Shown here piece by piece: positions 53,038-62,401 of a DNA stretch of 64,000 nt. The stretch lies in the NCBI RefSeq assembly GCF_021538615.1, contig NZ_JAJHIZ010000003.1:868001-932000 (forward strand), written 5' to 3'. The stretch is from Niabella agricola (GTDB lineage: Bacteria; Bacteroidota; Bacteroidia; Chitinophagales; Chitinophagaceae). A model generated the notes under the pieces. The model saw only the letters and a list, made by a program, of their open reading frames with translations, ran no database searches and was not told the origin of the DNA. The stretch's first letter is position 1; every line of letters starts with the position of its first letter. A program made the translations under genes and the position numbers.

Positions 53038-54642
53038 TCAACGTTTCGGTCCGGCCGCCGTTACTGCTGCTGCAACTATAGTTTCGTAGCTTTCAAAGTT
53101 CTTTATAAACTGTGCTGCCAGGTTCTGCGCCTGGGCATCATAGGCCTCCGGGTGCTGCCACGTCTGGCTCGGGTTTAATACGTTCGGATCCACACCGGGG
53201 CAGGTACCCGGTATCATCAGGCCGAAAACAGGATCTTTGTGATAAATGACATTATCCAGGCTTCCGTTCAGCGCAGCCCGGATCATTGCCCGGGAGTCTG
53301 CAAGTTTCATCCGGCTTCCGGTGCCATAAGCGCCACCCGTCCAGCCGGTATTCACCATCCATACTTTTACACCGTGCTGGGCAATGCGGTCGCCCAGCAT
53401 CGTTGCATAACGCGCAGGATGCAGCGGCAGAAAGGGGGCACCGAAGCAGGCACTGAAAGTAGCTTTGGGTTCCGTAACCCCGGTTTCAGTGCCCGCTACT
53501 TTTGCAGTGTAGCCGCTGATAAAATAATACAGCGCCTGCTCGCGCGAGAGCCGGGCAATGGGCGGCAGCACTCCATAAGCATCACAGGTTAAAAAGAATA
53601 GATTCCTGGGAATGCCACCGGTTCCTTCCGGAACACTGTTCTCCACAAAATCGATGGGATAGGCTACCCTTGTATTTTCAGTAACCGAAGCATCATCAAA
53701 ATTGATCCGGTTGGTACCCGGGAAAAAGCTAACATTTTCAACAAGCGCCCCTTTTCTTACTGCACGATAGATTTCCGGCTCCTTTTCCGCAGAAAGTCCG
53801 ATACACTTTGCATAGCAGCCTCCTTCAAAGTTAAACACACCGTTATCATCCCAGCCATGCTCATCATCGCCGATCAGTTTCCGGTCCGGGTCCGTACTCA
53901 GGGTTGTTTTTCCCGTACCGCTCAATCCGAAGAACAGGGCTGTATCACCCTTCTTTCCCTTGTTGGCGGCACAATGCATACTAAGCACGCCGCGGGTTTG
54001 CGGCAGCAGGTAATTCAATATTGAAAAAACCCCTTTTTTGATTTCGCCAGTATAGGCACTGCCGGCAATCAGGATCATTTTATGTTTAAAGCTTACAACA
54101 GTAGTGTTGCCCTGCCGGGTGCCGCAACGTACCGGATCCAGCTCCAGGGAAGGCGCGGACAGAATATGCCAGTCCGGCTCAAAATGCTCCAGCTCCTCTT
54201 CAGAAGGTCGTAAAAAAAGATGGTGCGCGAACAGGTTCATCCAGGGCAGCTCGTTTACGACCCGGATATTCAGCCGGTATTCCGGTGCGGCACAGGCATA
54301 GGCATCTCTTACCCACAACTCTTTGCGGCTGTTTAAATAATTGCGCACGTCTTCCAGGATCCGGTCGAAATAGAATTCCTCGATCGGGTTATTAAAATTT
54401 CCCCAATCGATGGTTGCTGCTGTTACAGCATCTTTCACAACAAATTTGTCGCGGGGCGAACGTCCGGTGAACCTGCCGGTAGAAATAACCAGGGCCCCGG
54501 TATCATTCAGCCTCCCCTGGTGATTCATAAGCGCATCATCTACCAGCTCATCAGGGGACAACTGGTAATGGATCTGGTTGTTTAGGTTTAACCCCGCTGC
54601 CTTGAGCTGTTTTCCGGGGATTTCGAATGGCTTTGTAAGCAT
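53038..54642 (-). CDS. pckA: phosphoenolpyruvate carboxykinase (ATP)
   Basis: 534 residues, the normal length. Interconverts oxaloacetate and PEP in gluconeogenesis. The P-loop FFGLSGTGKTTLS and the following IGDDEHGWDD, the substrate/metal region with FVVKD...RSPRDKFV, and LFLTCDAYGVLPPIARLS are conserved. Start ATG at 54640-54642. A minus-strand TATTTTTG box lies 27 nt upstream, in an AT-rich leader. Confidence 0.96.
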   Translation of the reverse strand: MLTKPFEIPGKQLKAAGLNLNNQIHYQLSPDELVDDALMNHQGRLNDTGALVISTGRFTGRSPRDKFVVKDAVTAATIDWGNFNNPIEEFYFDRILEDVRNYLNSRKELWVRDAYACAAPEYRLNIRVVNELPWMNLFAHHLFLRPSEEELEHFEPDWHILSAPSLELDPVRCGTRQGNTTVVSFKHKMILIAGSAYTGEIKKGVFSILNYLLPQTRGVLSMHCAANKGKKGDTALFFGLSGTGKTTLSTDPDRKLIGDDEHGWDDNGVFNFEGGCYAKCIGLSAEKEPEIYRAVRKGALVENVSFFPGTNRINFDDASVTENTRVAYPIDFVENSVPEGTGGIPRNLFFLTCDAYGVLPPIARLSREQALYYFISGYTAKVAGTETGVTEPKATFSACFGAPFLPLHPARYATMLGDRIAQHGVKVWMVNTGWTGGAYGTGSRMKLADSRAMIRAALNGSLDNVIYHKDPVFGLMIPGTCPGVDPNVLNPSQTWQHPEAYDAQAQNLAAQFIKNFESYETIVAAAVTAAGPKR

Positions 54643-54668
54643 ATTGCGTTGAAACTTTGTTGAAACAG

Positions 54669-54676
54669 CAAAAATA
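54669..54676 (-). promoter_or_regulatory. -7 box (TATTTTTG) of pckA
   Basis: Perfect TAnnTTTG on the minus strand, 27 nt before the pckA start; no -33 TTG at standard spacing. Confidence 0.45.
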
Positions 54677-54822
54677 TAATTTGAAAAAATCTAAAAAAAA
54701 TATATTTTAAAGATCAACAATTAGATATTTTAAAACAAACAACGAATAAATAAAGAATAATTTTCAACATTTAATTATTAAGCTAACAATTGTTTGCATT
54801 TCTGTCTGAAATACAATTTCTT

Positions 54823-54849
54823 AGCCCGGGATTGATCCTGGGCTTTTTT
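54823..54849 (+). terminator. terminator-like hairpin upstream of the methionine operon promoter
   Basis: AGCCCGGGAT/ATCCTGGGCT with a 2-nt loop and T6 on the plus strand. No plus-strand gene precedes it, so it may insulate the riboswitch transcript or end a short unknown transcript. Confidence 0.55.
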
Positions 54850-54866
54850 CTTTCCTTTTTGTTTCC

Positions 54867-54874
54867 TACCTTTG
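54867..54874 (+). promoter_or_regulatory. -7 box (TACCTTTG) of the methionine operon
   Basis: Perfect TAnnTTTG, about 58 bp before the SAM aptamer. A TTTG at 54858 is too close to be the -33 element. Confidence 0.5.
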
Positions 54875-54911
54875 CGCCGGCCTGGTAAAGGTTATTTATA
54901 GTTCTTTTTAT

Positions 54912-54931
54912 TTTCCCGCCCCGGCGGGAAA
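54912..54931 (+). promoter_or_regulatory. 9-bp hairpin directly 5' of the SAM aptamer
   Basis: TTTCCCGCC, a CC loop, then GGCGGGAAA, ending 1 nt before the aptamer P1 stem. Possibly a 5' stabilising hairpin or part of the leader fold. Confidence 0.45.
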
Positions 54932-54932
54932 C

Positions 54933-55036
54933 CTTATCAAGAAAGGCAGAGGGTTTGGCCCTGTGAAGCCTTGGCAACCTGTTATGAGGATAACAAGGTG
55001 CCAATTCCAGCTCCCGCAAAACGGGAGGAAGATAAG
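54933..55036 (+). ncRNA. SAM-I (S-box) riboswitch aptamer
   Basis: P1 CTTATC/GATAAG closes a four-way junction. The conserved core reads CAAGAAAGGCAGAGGG, then GGCCCTGTGAAGCC, TTGGCAACC and AGGTGCCAATTCC; P3 is CCTGTTAT/ATAACAAGG and P4 CTCCCG/CGGGAG. This is the S-box consensus, which binds S-adenosylmethionine. Its position before metY-metX-hom fits methionine feedback. Confidence 0.95.
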
Positions 55037-55070
55037 TCGGATCGTAGCATATTAAAAAACTTAATAGAAC

Positions 55071-55103
55071 AGCTCATCTGGTTTATCCGGGTGGGCTTTT
55101 TTT
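55071..55103 (+). terminator. riboswitch-controlled transcription terminator
   Basis: AGCTCATCTGG pairs with CCGGGTGGGCT (11 bp with G-U pairs) and is followed by T7. Located 34 nt after the aptamer, as expected for the off-state terminator when SAM is bound. Confidence 0.85.
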
Positions 55104-55140
55104 ATGCAACGGCGAACTGCTGCCTGTAATTTTTTTGAAT

Positions 55141-55248
55141 ATGAAACAAAACTCTACTAAATTCGTAGTCTGCATGAAACAAAACGCAACATATCCTATT
55201 TTGTACATTACGCCCGTAATGTGTTGCTGCATCTGCTGTATGCCCTAG
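55141..55248 (+). CDS. short Cys/Met-rich upstream ORF, candidate leader peptide
   Basis: 35 codons, ATG to TAG, between the riboswitch terminator and metY. The peptide starts MKQNSTKFVVCMKQNAT, with an MKQN word repeated after 11 residues, and ends in VMCCCICCMP. Six Cys and four Met in 35 residues is far above normal for a bacterium. No signal peptide or family recognised. Placed in the leader of a Met/Cys biosynthetic operon, it resembles amino-acid-sensing leader peptides (inference). Hairpins flank the Cys codons. It could still be chance. Confidence 0.45.
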   Translation: MKQNSTKFVVCMKQNATYPILYITPVMCCCICCMP

Positions 55249-55257
55249 CCGGCATAC
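55205..55257 (+). promoter_or_regulatory. two hairpins flanking the Cys codons of the leader ORF
   Basis: ACATTAC-GCCC-GTAATGT (55205-55222), whose 3' arm reaches into the first TGT codon, and GTATGCC-CTAGCC-GGCATAC (55238-55257), whose loop holds the TAG stop. The Cys codons TGT TGC TGC ATC TGC TGT start inside the first arm and end inside the second. Confidence 0.4.
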
Positions 55258-55290
55258 CTTCTACCTTATACCCCAACAGGTGTTCTTTAA

Positions 55291-56658
<1,368 letters not shown>

Positions 56659-56663
56659 AAAAC

Positions 56664-56715
56664 AAGACCTGCAAGATTTCCCCTTATTCAGATCGGTGAA
56701 CATCTTGCAGGTCTT
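56664..56715 (+). promoter_or_regulatory. 14-bp stem-loop between metY and metX
   Basis: AAGACCTGCAAGAT (56664-56677) and ATCTTGCAGGTCTT (56702-56715) pair perfectly with a 24-nt loop, filling the 66-bp gap. It may attenuate or process the mRNA between the two genes. Confidence 0.6.
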
Positions 56716-56724
56716 TCAAAAAGA

Positions 56725-57765
56725 ATGCAACAACACGTATTTACATATTCAGCTCCCTTTGTATTGGAAAGCGGTGTCCGCTTTCAGAACCTGCGGCTGG
56801 CGTATACAACCTATGGCAGCATCAATGAAGAACAATCCAATATTGTATGGATTTTTCATGCGCTGACGGCCAACAGCAACCCGCATGAATGGTGGCCCGA
56901 AATGATTGGTGCAGGAAGGGCTTTTGATCCCGCAAAGGATTTTATTATTTGCGTAAATATGCCGGGCAGCTGTTACGGAAGCAGCAGTCCGCTGGATCTG
57001 AACCCGGCAACCGGAGAGCCGTACTATCATGACTTTCCGTTCTTCACGATCCGCGACATGGCACGCGCCTACCAGCTGTTACAAAAAGAGCTGGGCATTC
57101 AAAAAATCAAGATCGGTATTGGCGGCAGCACCGGTGGTCAACAACTCCTGGAATGGGCGGTACTGGACCCTGAGCTCTTTGAATACATCGTTCCGCTGGC
57201 CACCAACGCGGTACATTCGCCCTGGGGGAAAGCCTTTAACGCTTCCCAGCGGTTTGCCATTGAAGCCGATCAAACCTGGCAAACGAAAAATCCGGAAGCA
57301 GGATTGAAAGGCATGGAAGTAGCACGGGGTATTGCCCTGCTTTCCTATCGTAATGCTACGGCCTATAATAAAACGCAATCCGAACATTCTGATGAACAAC
57401 TGGAAGCTTTCCGGAGTGAAAGTTACCAGCGCTACCAGGGCACCAAGCTAGCAGCACGGTTCAATGCGTTCAGCTATTATGCCCTTAGTAAAAGTATGGA
57501 CAGCCATAACCTGGGCCGCGGCCGTGGCGGCGTGATTAAGGCACTGGAAACCATTAAGGCAAAAACCCTGGCGCTGGCCCTGGAAGGCGATCTGTTATTT
57601 CCCCCGGAAGAACAGGAATTTTTAGCCGAACATATTCCCGGAGCGATTGAGAAACTGATCCGCTCCGACTACGGGCACGACGGATTCCTGCTGGAATTTG
57701 ACCAGATATCAGAGGCAATAAAAAAATTCACAACCCGTCATGCCAAGAGCGTGGCGATAAAATAA
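56725..57765 (+). CDS. metX: homoserine O-acetyltransferase
   Basis: 346 residues. Alpha/beta-hydrolase enzyme that acetylates homoserine from acetyl-CoA, providing the MetY substrate. Nucleophile Ser135 in IGIGGSTGGQQLLEW, oxyanion and CoA region HALTANSNPHEWW with PGSCYGSSSP, Asp in LEGDLLFPP and His in SDYGHDGFLLE. Ends 5 bp before hom. Confidence 0.95.
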   Translation: MQQHVFTYSAPFVLESGVRFQNLRLAYTTYGSINEEQSNIVWIFHALTANSNPHEWWPEMIGAGRAFDPAKDFIICVNMPGSCYGSSSPLDLNPATGEPYYHDFPFFTIRDMARAYQLLQKELGIQKIKIGIGGSTGGQQLLEWAVLDPELFEYIVPLATNAVHSPWGKAFNASQRFAIEADQTWQTKNPEAGLKGMEVARGIALLSYRNATAYNKTQSEHSDEQLEAFRSESYQRYQGTKLAARFNAFSYYALSKSMDSHNLGRGRGGVIKALETIKAKTLALALEGDLLFPPEEQEFLAEHIPGAIEKLIRSDYGHDGFLLEFDQISEAIKKFTTRHAKSVAIK

Positions 57766-57770
57766 AAATA

Positions 57771-59027
57771 ATGGGCGAACATAGAGAATTAGTGATCGGG
57801 CTATTTGGCTTTGGTGTTGTAGGAGAAGGATTGTATAAGGTATTGCAGCAAACGCCTTCTTTGAAAGCCTCGATCAAAAAAGTCTGCATCAAGCATCCCG
57901 GAAAAAAAAGAAATGCTCCGGAAGACCTGTTTACAACCGACCGCAATGAGCTGTTAAACGACACCTCCATCAACCTGATCGTAGAGGTGATCGACGACGC
58001 TGTTGCCGGCTTTGAAATTGTAAGCACTGCATTAAAAAATGGAAAGGACGTAGTTAGCTCTTCCAAAAAAATGATCGCGGAAAACCTGCCGGCGTTGCTG
58101 CAGCTGCAACAAAAAACCGGGAGGTCCCTGTTGTACGAATCCTCTGCCTGCGCCTCCATACCCGTTATCCGGAACCTGGAGGAATATTACGACAATGATC
58201 TTTTACACAGTATCCGTGCCATCGTAAACGGAAGCACCAACTTTATACTTACCAAGATCTTTGAAGAGAACCTGGCGTTTAAAGACGCGTTGCTCCTGGC
58301 GCAACAGCTGGGCTTTGCAGAAAGCGATCCCACCCTGGATGTAGAAGGATACGATGCCCTCAATAAATGGACCATCCTGCTGCTTCATGCCTATGGAATT
58401 GTGGCGCACCCGGATCATATCCTGTTTAACGGCATTCAGAATATTGCCAAAACCGACGCAGCGGTAGCCAAGGCACGCGGACAGCAGATCAAGCTGGTAG
58501 CACAAGCTAAAAAACTGATCAACGGCGGCGTGGGCGCTTATGTACTGCCCCAGTTTGTAAATACCGACAGTCCGCTGTCCTTTGTAAAAAATGAGTACAA
58601 CGGTGTGGTCATCGAAAGCGGGTTTGCAGATCAGCAGTTCTTTTATGGTAAAGGTGCAGGCAGCTTTCCTACCGCTTCTGCAGTACTCAGCGATATCTCT
58701 GCCCTGCGTTATGAATACCGCTACGAGTATAAAAAACTCTACCATCACAAGCCGCATCAACTCAACGATGCCATTTACCTCAAAGTATTTGTAAGCTTCA
58801 CCGACCTGGCGAATATTCCCAAAGAAGACTTCGAATGGATCGAGGAATGGCATGCCCAGGAGAGCCGCAAATATTTATCCGGCGTAATTGCATTACAGAA
58901 ATTAAAACAAAATTCCTGGTGGAAAGAGAACAGCACTTCCTTAATTGTGGAAGCCGATGGCATTATTGAAGATATCGAGGAACGGAAGTTAAAGAAGAAA
59001 AGCCTGGAGCTGGCAGGGCTGCTATAA
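57771..59027 (+). CDS. hom: homoserine dehydrogenase
   Basis: 418 residues. NAD(P)-dependent reduction of aspartate semialdehyde to homoserine. NAD-binding GLFGFGVVGEGLYKVL, the catalytic domain with SSACASIPVIRNLEEYY, IVNGSTNFILTKIFE and AESDPTLDVEGYDALNKW. The N-terminal aspartokinase is absent and the C-terminal tail does not look like a typical ACT domain. Completes a homoserine-to-homocysteine operon (hom, metX, metY) under SAM control. Confidence 0.93.
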   Translation: MGEHRELVIGLFGFGVVGEGLYKVLQQTPSLKASIKKVCIKHPGKKRNAPEDLFTTDRNELLNDTSINLIVEVIDDAVAGFEIVSTALKNGKDVVSSSKKMIAENLPALLQLQQKTGRSLLYESSACASIPVIRNLEEYYDNDLLHSIRAIVNGSTNFILTKIFEENLAFKDALLLAQQLGFAESDPTLDVEGYDALNKWTILLLHAYGIVAHPDHILFNGIQNIAKTDAAVAKARGQQIKLVAQAKKLINGGVGAYVLPQFVNTDSPLSFVKNEYNGVVIESGFADQQFFYGKGAGSFPTASAVLSDISALRYEYRYEYKKLYHHKPHQLNDAIYLKVFVSFTDLANIPKEDFEWIEEWHAQESRKYLSGVIALQKLKQNSWWKENSTSLIVEADGIIEDIEERKLKKKSLELAGLL

Positions 59028-59101
59028 GTTCCAGGTTCCTGGTTTCAAGTTCCTGGTTCAAAGTTCAGGTTTGGTCTAAACATTGAACCAGGAACGCTGA
59101 A
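59028..59101. repeat. inverted and tandem word repeat between hom and tsaD
   Basis: TTCCAGGTTCCTGGTTTC and AAGTTCCTGGTTCAAAG are followed by TTGAACCAGGAAC. GTTCCTGGTTCAA (59049-59061) pairs perfectly with TTGAACCAGGAAC (59083-59095), giving a 13-bp stem between convergent genes. Confidence 0.55.
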
Positions 59102-60145
59102 CTAAAATCCCCGCGCCATAGAGGGCACCGACAGATCTGCAAAATCATGCACCAGGTATTTATAGTACCCGGTGATGGCGATCATACCGGCATTGTCGGT
59201 GCAATACTGAAAATCGGGAATAAAGGTATTCCAGCCTTTCTGTTCGCCCATTTCCTTGAAAGCCTTGCGCAGCCCGCTATTGGCAGATACGCCGCCAGCG
59301 ATACAAAGATCTTTTATCCCCAGGTCTTTTGCAGCCTTGCTCAATTTGTTCAACAAGATTGAGATGATCCGGTTCTGAATGGAAGCACAGATATCCCGCA
59401 GGTTTTCATCTATAAAACGTTGGCGTTCCTCCGTGGTGGCAGCAAACGCTTCTTTATACACCTGGGCAGTACCTGCGTTTCTCAGGAAATAAAGAATAGC
59501 GGTCTTCAGTCCGCTGAAGCTGAAATTGTACCCCGGTATTTTTGGCTCGGGAAACTGAAAGCGCTCCGGGTTACCCTCTTTTGCATATTTATCTACCAGG
59601 GGTCCGCCCGGGTAAGGCAGCCCCAGCATTTTTGCAGCCTTATCGAAAGCCTCACCTGCTGCGTCATCAATGGTTTCTCCGATAATTTCCAGTTGAGTCG
59701 GTGAAACACATTTTACGATTTGTGTATGGCCGCCGCTTACCGTTAAGCAAAGAAAAGGGAACGATGGTTTATCGTCAGGAATCAGGTTTGCCAGTACATG
59801 CGCCTGCATATGGTTTACCGCAATCAATGGTTTATTTAATGCCAGCGACAGCGATTTGGCAAACTGCCCGCCCACCAGCAAACTCCCGATCAGCCCCGGG
59901 GCCTGGGTAAAGGCGATCGCGTTCATCTCCTCCAGCTGCAAACCGCTTTGCTTTAAGGCTACATCCACCACCGGTACGATGTGTTGCATATGTGCCCGCG
60001 ATGCCAGCTCCGGAACGACGCCCCCATGCTCGGCATGTACCGCCTGTGTGGCGATCCGGTTGGATAATATTTTTCCATCGCTGCAAACTGCAGCAGAAGT
60101 TTCGTCACAACTCGATTCAATTGCCAGTATATTGATCTTGCTCAT
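59102..60145 (-). CDS. tsaD: tRNA N6-adenosine threonylcarbamoyltransferase
   Basis: 347 residues. Transfers the threonylcarbamoyl group to A37 of ANN-decoding tRNAs (t6A). ASKHA fold: LAIESSCDETSAAV, ALNKPLIAVNHMQAHVLA with the two metal-binding His residues, LTVSGGHTQIV, PGGPLVDKYAKEG and CIAGGVSANSGLR. Start ATG at 60143-60145. Convergent with the methionine operon. Confidence 0.96.
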   Translation of the reverse strand: MSKINILAIESSCDETSAAVCSDGKILSNRIATQAVHAEHGGVVPELASRAHMQHIVPVVDVALKQSGLQLEEMNAIAFTQAPGLIGSLLVGGQFAKSLSLALNKPLIAVNHMQAHVLANLIPDDKPSFPFLCLTVSGGHTQIVKCVSPTQLEIIGETIDDAAGEAFDKAAKMLGLPYPGGPLVDKYAKEGNPERFQFPEPKIPGYNFSFSGLKTAILYFLRNAGTAQVYKEAFAATTEERQRFIDENLRDICASIQNRIISILLNKLSKAAKDLGIKDLCIAGGVSANSGLRKAFKEMGEQKGWNTFIPDFQYCTDNAGMIAITGYYKYLVHDFADLSVPSMARGF

Positions 60146-60446
60146 TGTTTTATTTTATTCGATATCTATTCACATTCAATGCCGGTTTCTTTACCGTTTT
60201 TTATAGCTGCTGCAGATCACCTCCGGGCGCGACAAGTTGCGCTGATTGCGTCTACAGTGCCGTATAATATATTGTTGAATACGACCAAAGCTGCTGCCAA
60301 ATCTGAAGTTCAGATTTAACGCGATGGACGCAAAGTTTCTACAACGGCCGCAATGGGAGCCTGGATGTTAAAAATCCCCTTCGTGTTCCTTGGAAACGAC
60401 ATTGATTCACCATTAACTATTAACCATTGACTATTGCCTGCTACCC
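60146..60446. other. gene-free region between tsaD and the ABC permease
   Basis: 300 bp without a gene. Contains AACGCGATGGACGCAAAG (related to the GCAACG/GCAAAG tract family) and the word tract CACCATTAACTATTAACCAT at about 60410-60437. Confidence 0.4.
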
Positions 60447-61694
60447 TCAACTCCGGATCGCCACCACCGGGTTCATTTTTGCCGCCTGCACCGCCGGAAC
60501 AATGCCCGCAACCACGCCCACGATTACGCAGATCAGAAAGGTCCAGATCATATTTCCAATGGATATAAATACCGGGAAATCGAGCGCCCTGCTCAGGATC
60601 TGTGCCAGCAGGTATACCAGGAACAAACCGATCAACCCGCCCAGCATACAGAGAAAGGCCGATTCCAGCAAAAACTCTGTGAGGATGATCTGACGCTTGG
60701 CCCCGAGGGCTTTTTTTAAACCGATCTGCGAAGTTCGTTCTTTTACGGTAACAAACATGATATTGGCCACGCCAAACAACCCAACGATCAAACTGATTCC
60801 TCCGATCACGGCCCCTCCGATATTCAATCCCGCAAATGCCTCTTCCACCTGGTCGCCGATATCATTGATATCATTCAACGCAAAATTATCCTCCTGCTTC
60901 GGGCTAAGTTTATGAAGGCTTCGCATGGTTACCATCAGCTCATCCTTCAACCCCTTACTGGTGATCTGCTCCCGGCCCTGCACCATAATCACCGGGTCCG
61001 TCTTTTCTTCATTGTAGATGGTACGCCCAAACAGAAAAGGCAGGATCACGCTTTGATCAAATCCCCAGCCACCGATCATCTGCTTCCCCTGTTTCTCGAT
61101 CACCCCGGCCACCATGATCTTTTTTCCGGCAATGGTGATGATTTTATTAACCGCCAGTTCCGGTTCATTAAACAACTTTTCAGCGATCTCGTAGCCGATC
61201 ACAGCCACATTGGTACCATAGTTAAACTCAGCATCAGAAATAAATCGACCAAATCCCATGGTCAGCGGCTGGATCTTGATGTATTCTTCGCTCACACTAT
61301 ACACGTTCACTCCGTTTAACAGGTACCCCGAAAACTCCACGTTACCCTTCCCCTGCAGGGTAAAAGCCACATACCGGGCATTAGGCGTCCGCTCTTTAAT
61401 CGGCTTTACTTCATCGTAACGGGGAACCGGCCGGTTCACATATTTCCACCAGGGATAGTCCGGTCCGCCCCCATAATCCCATTTATCCACATAGATCGTA
61501 TTGGATCCCAGAGTCTTTATTTCATTCTGTATGTTTTGTTGCAGGCTGTTTACTGTAGCCAGAACCCCGATGATGCAAAAGATACCAATGGTGATACCGA
61601 AAAGCGACAGGAAGGTACGCAGCTTGTTTTTCCATAACTCCTGCATGGCCATACGAAAACTACTGCTTATGATTTCCAGTGGGCGCCTTAACAT
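60447..61694 (-). CDS. MacB-like ABC transporter permease
   Basis: 415 residues. First membrane helix (FLSLFGITIGIFCIIGVLA), a MacB-type periplasmic core (about 45-280; GSNTIYVDKWDYGGG...), then three helices of the FtsX domain (IGGAVIGGISLIVGLFGVANIMFV, FLLESAFLCMLGGLIGLFLVYLLA, IWTFLICVIVGVVAGIVPAVQAA) with the coupling motif ERTSQIGLKKALGAKRQII. Mechanotransmission exporter permease; no ATPase is next to it within the window. Start ATG at 61692-61694. Confidence 0.9.
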   Translation of the reverse strand: MLRRPLEIISSSFRMAMQELWKNKLRTFLSLFGITIGIFCIIGVLATVNSLQQNIQNEIKTLGSNTIYVDKWDYGGGPDYPWWKYVNRPVPRYDEVKPIKERTPNARYVAFTLQGKGNVEFSGYLLNGVNVYSVSEEYIKIQPLTMGFGRFISDAEFNYGTNVAVIGYEIAEKLFNEPELAVNKIITIAGKKIMVAGVIEKQGKQMIGGWGFDQSVILPFLFGRTIYNEEKTDPVIMVQGREQITSKGLKDELMVTMRSLHKLSPKQEDNFALNDINDIGDQVEEAFAGLNIGGAVIGGISLIVGLFGVANIMFVTVKERTSQIGLKKALGAKRQIILTEFLLESAFLCMLGGLIGLFLVYLLAQILSRALDFPVFISIGNMIWTFLICVIVGVVAGIVPAVQAAKMNPVVAIRS

Positions 61695-61876
61695 AGGTAC
61701 AAATATAGCTACGTTTTGATTGCTTTTTACAACAGAAGCGTTGAAGCGTATTTACCACCGGCGGCCAAGCCCCCCTGTTGCAATGCGATGGCGTTCGGGA
61801 GCCGCCCCTGGCATCGCGGACAAGATTGCAGGCCGTAAAAAAACTGATCCGGTAGTCAAATACGTAGCTAACTACC

Positions 61877-61884
61877 TATATTTG
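61877..61884 (+). promoter_or_regulatory. -7 box (TATATTTG) of the GNAT gene
   Basis: Perfect TAnnTTTG, 21 nt before the ATG at 61906; -33 element not evident. Confidence 0.45.
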
Positions 61885-61905
61885 CATTTTAAAACACATT
61901 TTACC

Positions 61906-62397
61906 ATGTTTACAATCCGGCAACTGAACAACGCCGATATACCGCAGGTTATCGAATTGATCTTACACATCCAGCAGGTAGAATTCAATGTACCCGTTAC
62001 GCTGGAAGGCCAGCCTGATCTGCAGGATATTGAACGCTTCTATATAGAACCCGGCGGAAATTTCTGGGGTGCTTTTTCCGGCAGCACCCTGGCCGGCACC
62101 ATTGCCCTGATCCGCGCCGAAGCACAAACCGGTGTGATCCGGAAAATGTTTGTAAAAAAAGAATACCGGGGTGCGCAGCCAGGAATAGCCCGGGAACTGC
62201 TGGATACCCTGATCCGCTATTGCCGGCAACAGCAGATTAAAACCCTTTACCTGGGCACGGTTCACCTGCTAAAAGCTGCAATGCGGTTTTATGAAAAGCA
62301 GGGCTTTACCCCGGTAGCCGAGACGGAACTTCCCTCCTTTTTTCCAAGGATGCCGGTTGACAACCGGTTTTATACCCTTTCACTTAAAAACCCATAA
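61906..62397 (+). CDS. GNAT-family N-acetyltransferase
   Basis: 163 residues from the ATG at 61906 (MFTIRQLNNADIPQVIELI); upstream in-frame codons precede the promoter box and are excluded. GNAT fold: strand GAFSGSTLAGTIALI, the acetyl-CoA loop KMFVKKEYRGAQPGIARELLDTLI and the late AAMRFYEKQGFTPV. Substrate unknown. The MarR gene starts 4 bp after its stop, so the two are co-transcribed. Confidence 0.88.
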   Translation: MFTIRQLNNADIPQVIELILHIQQVEFNVPVTLEGQPDLQDIERFYIEPGGNFWGAFSGSTLAGTIALIRAEAQTGVIRKMFVKKEYRGAQPGIARELLDTLIRYCRQQQIKTLYLGTVHLLKAAMRFYEKQGFTPVAETELPSFFPRMPVDNRFYTLSLKNP

Positions 62398-62401
62398 AGA
62401 G

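Noticed and set aside
54783..55019. 78-codon minus-strand frame antisense to the methionine leader
   Set aside because: Lies over the terminator, promoter box and SAM aptamer on the other strand; composition is explained by those RNA structures.
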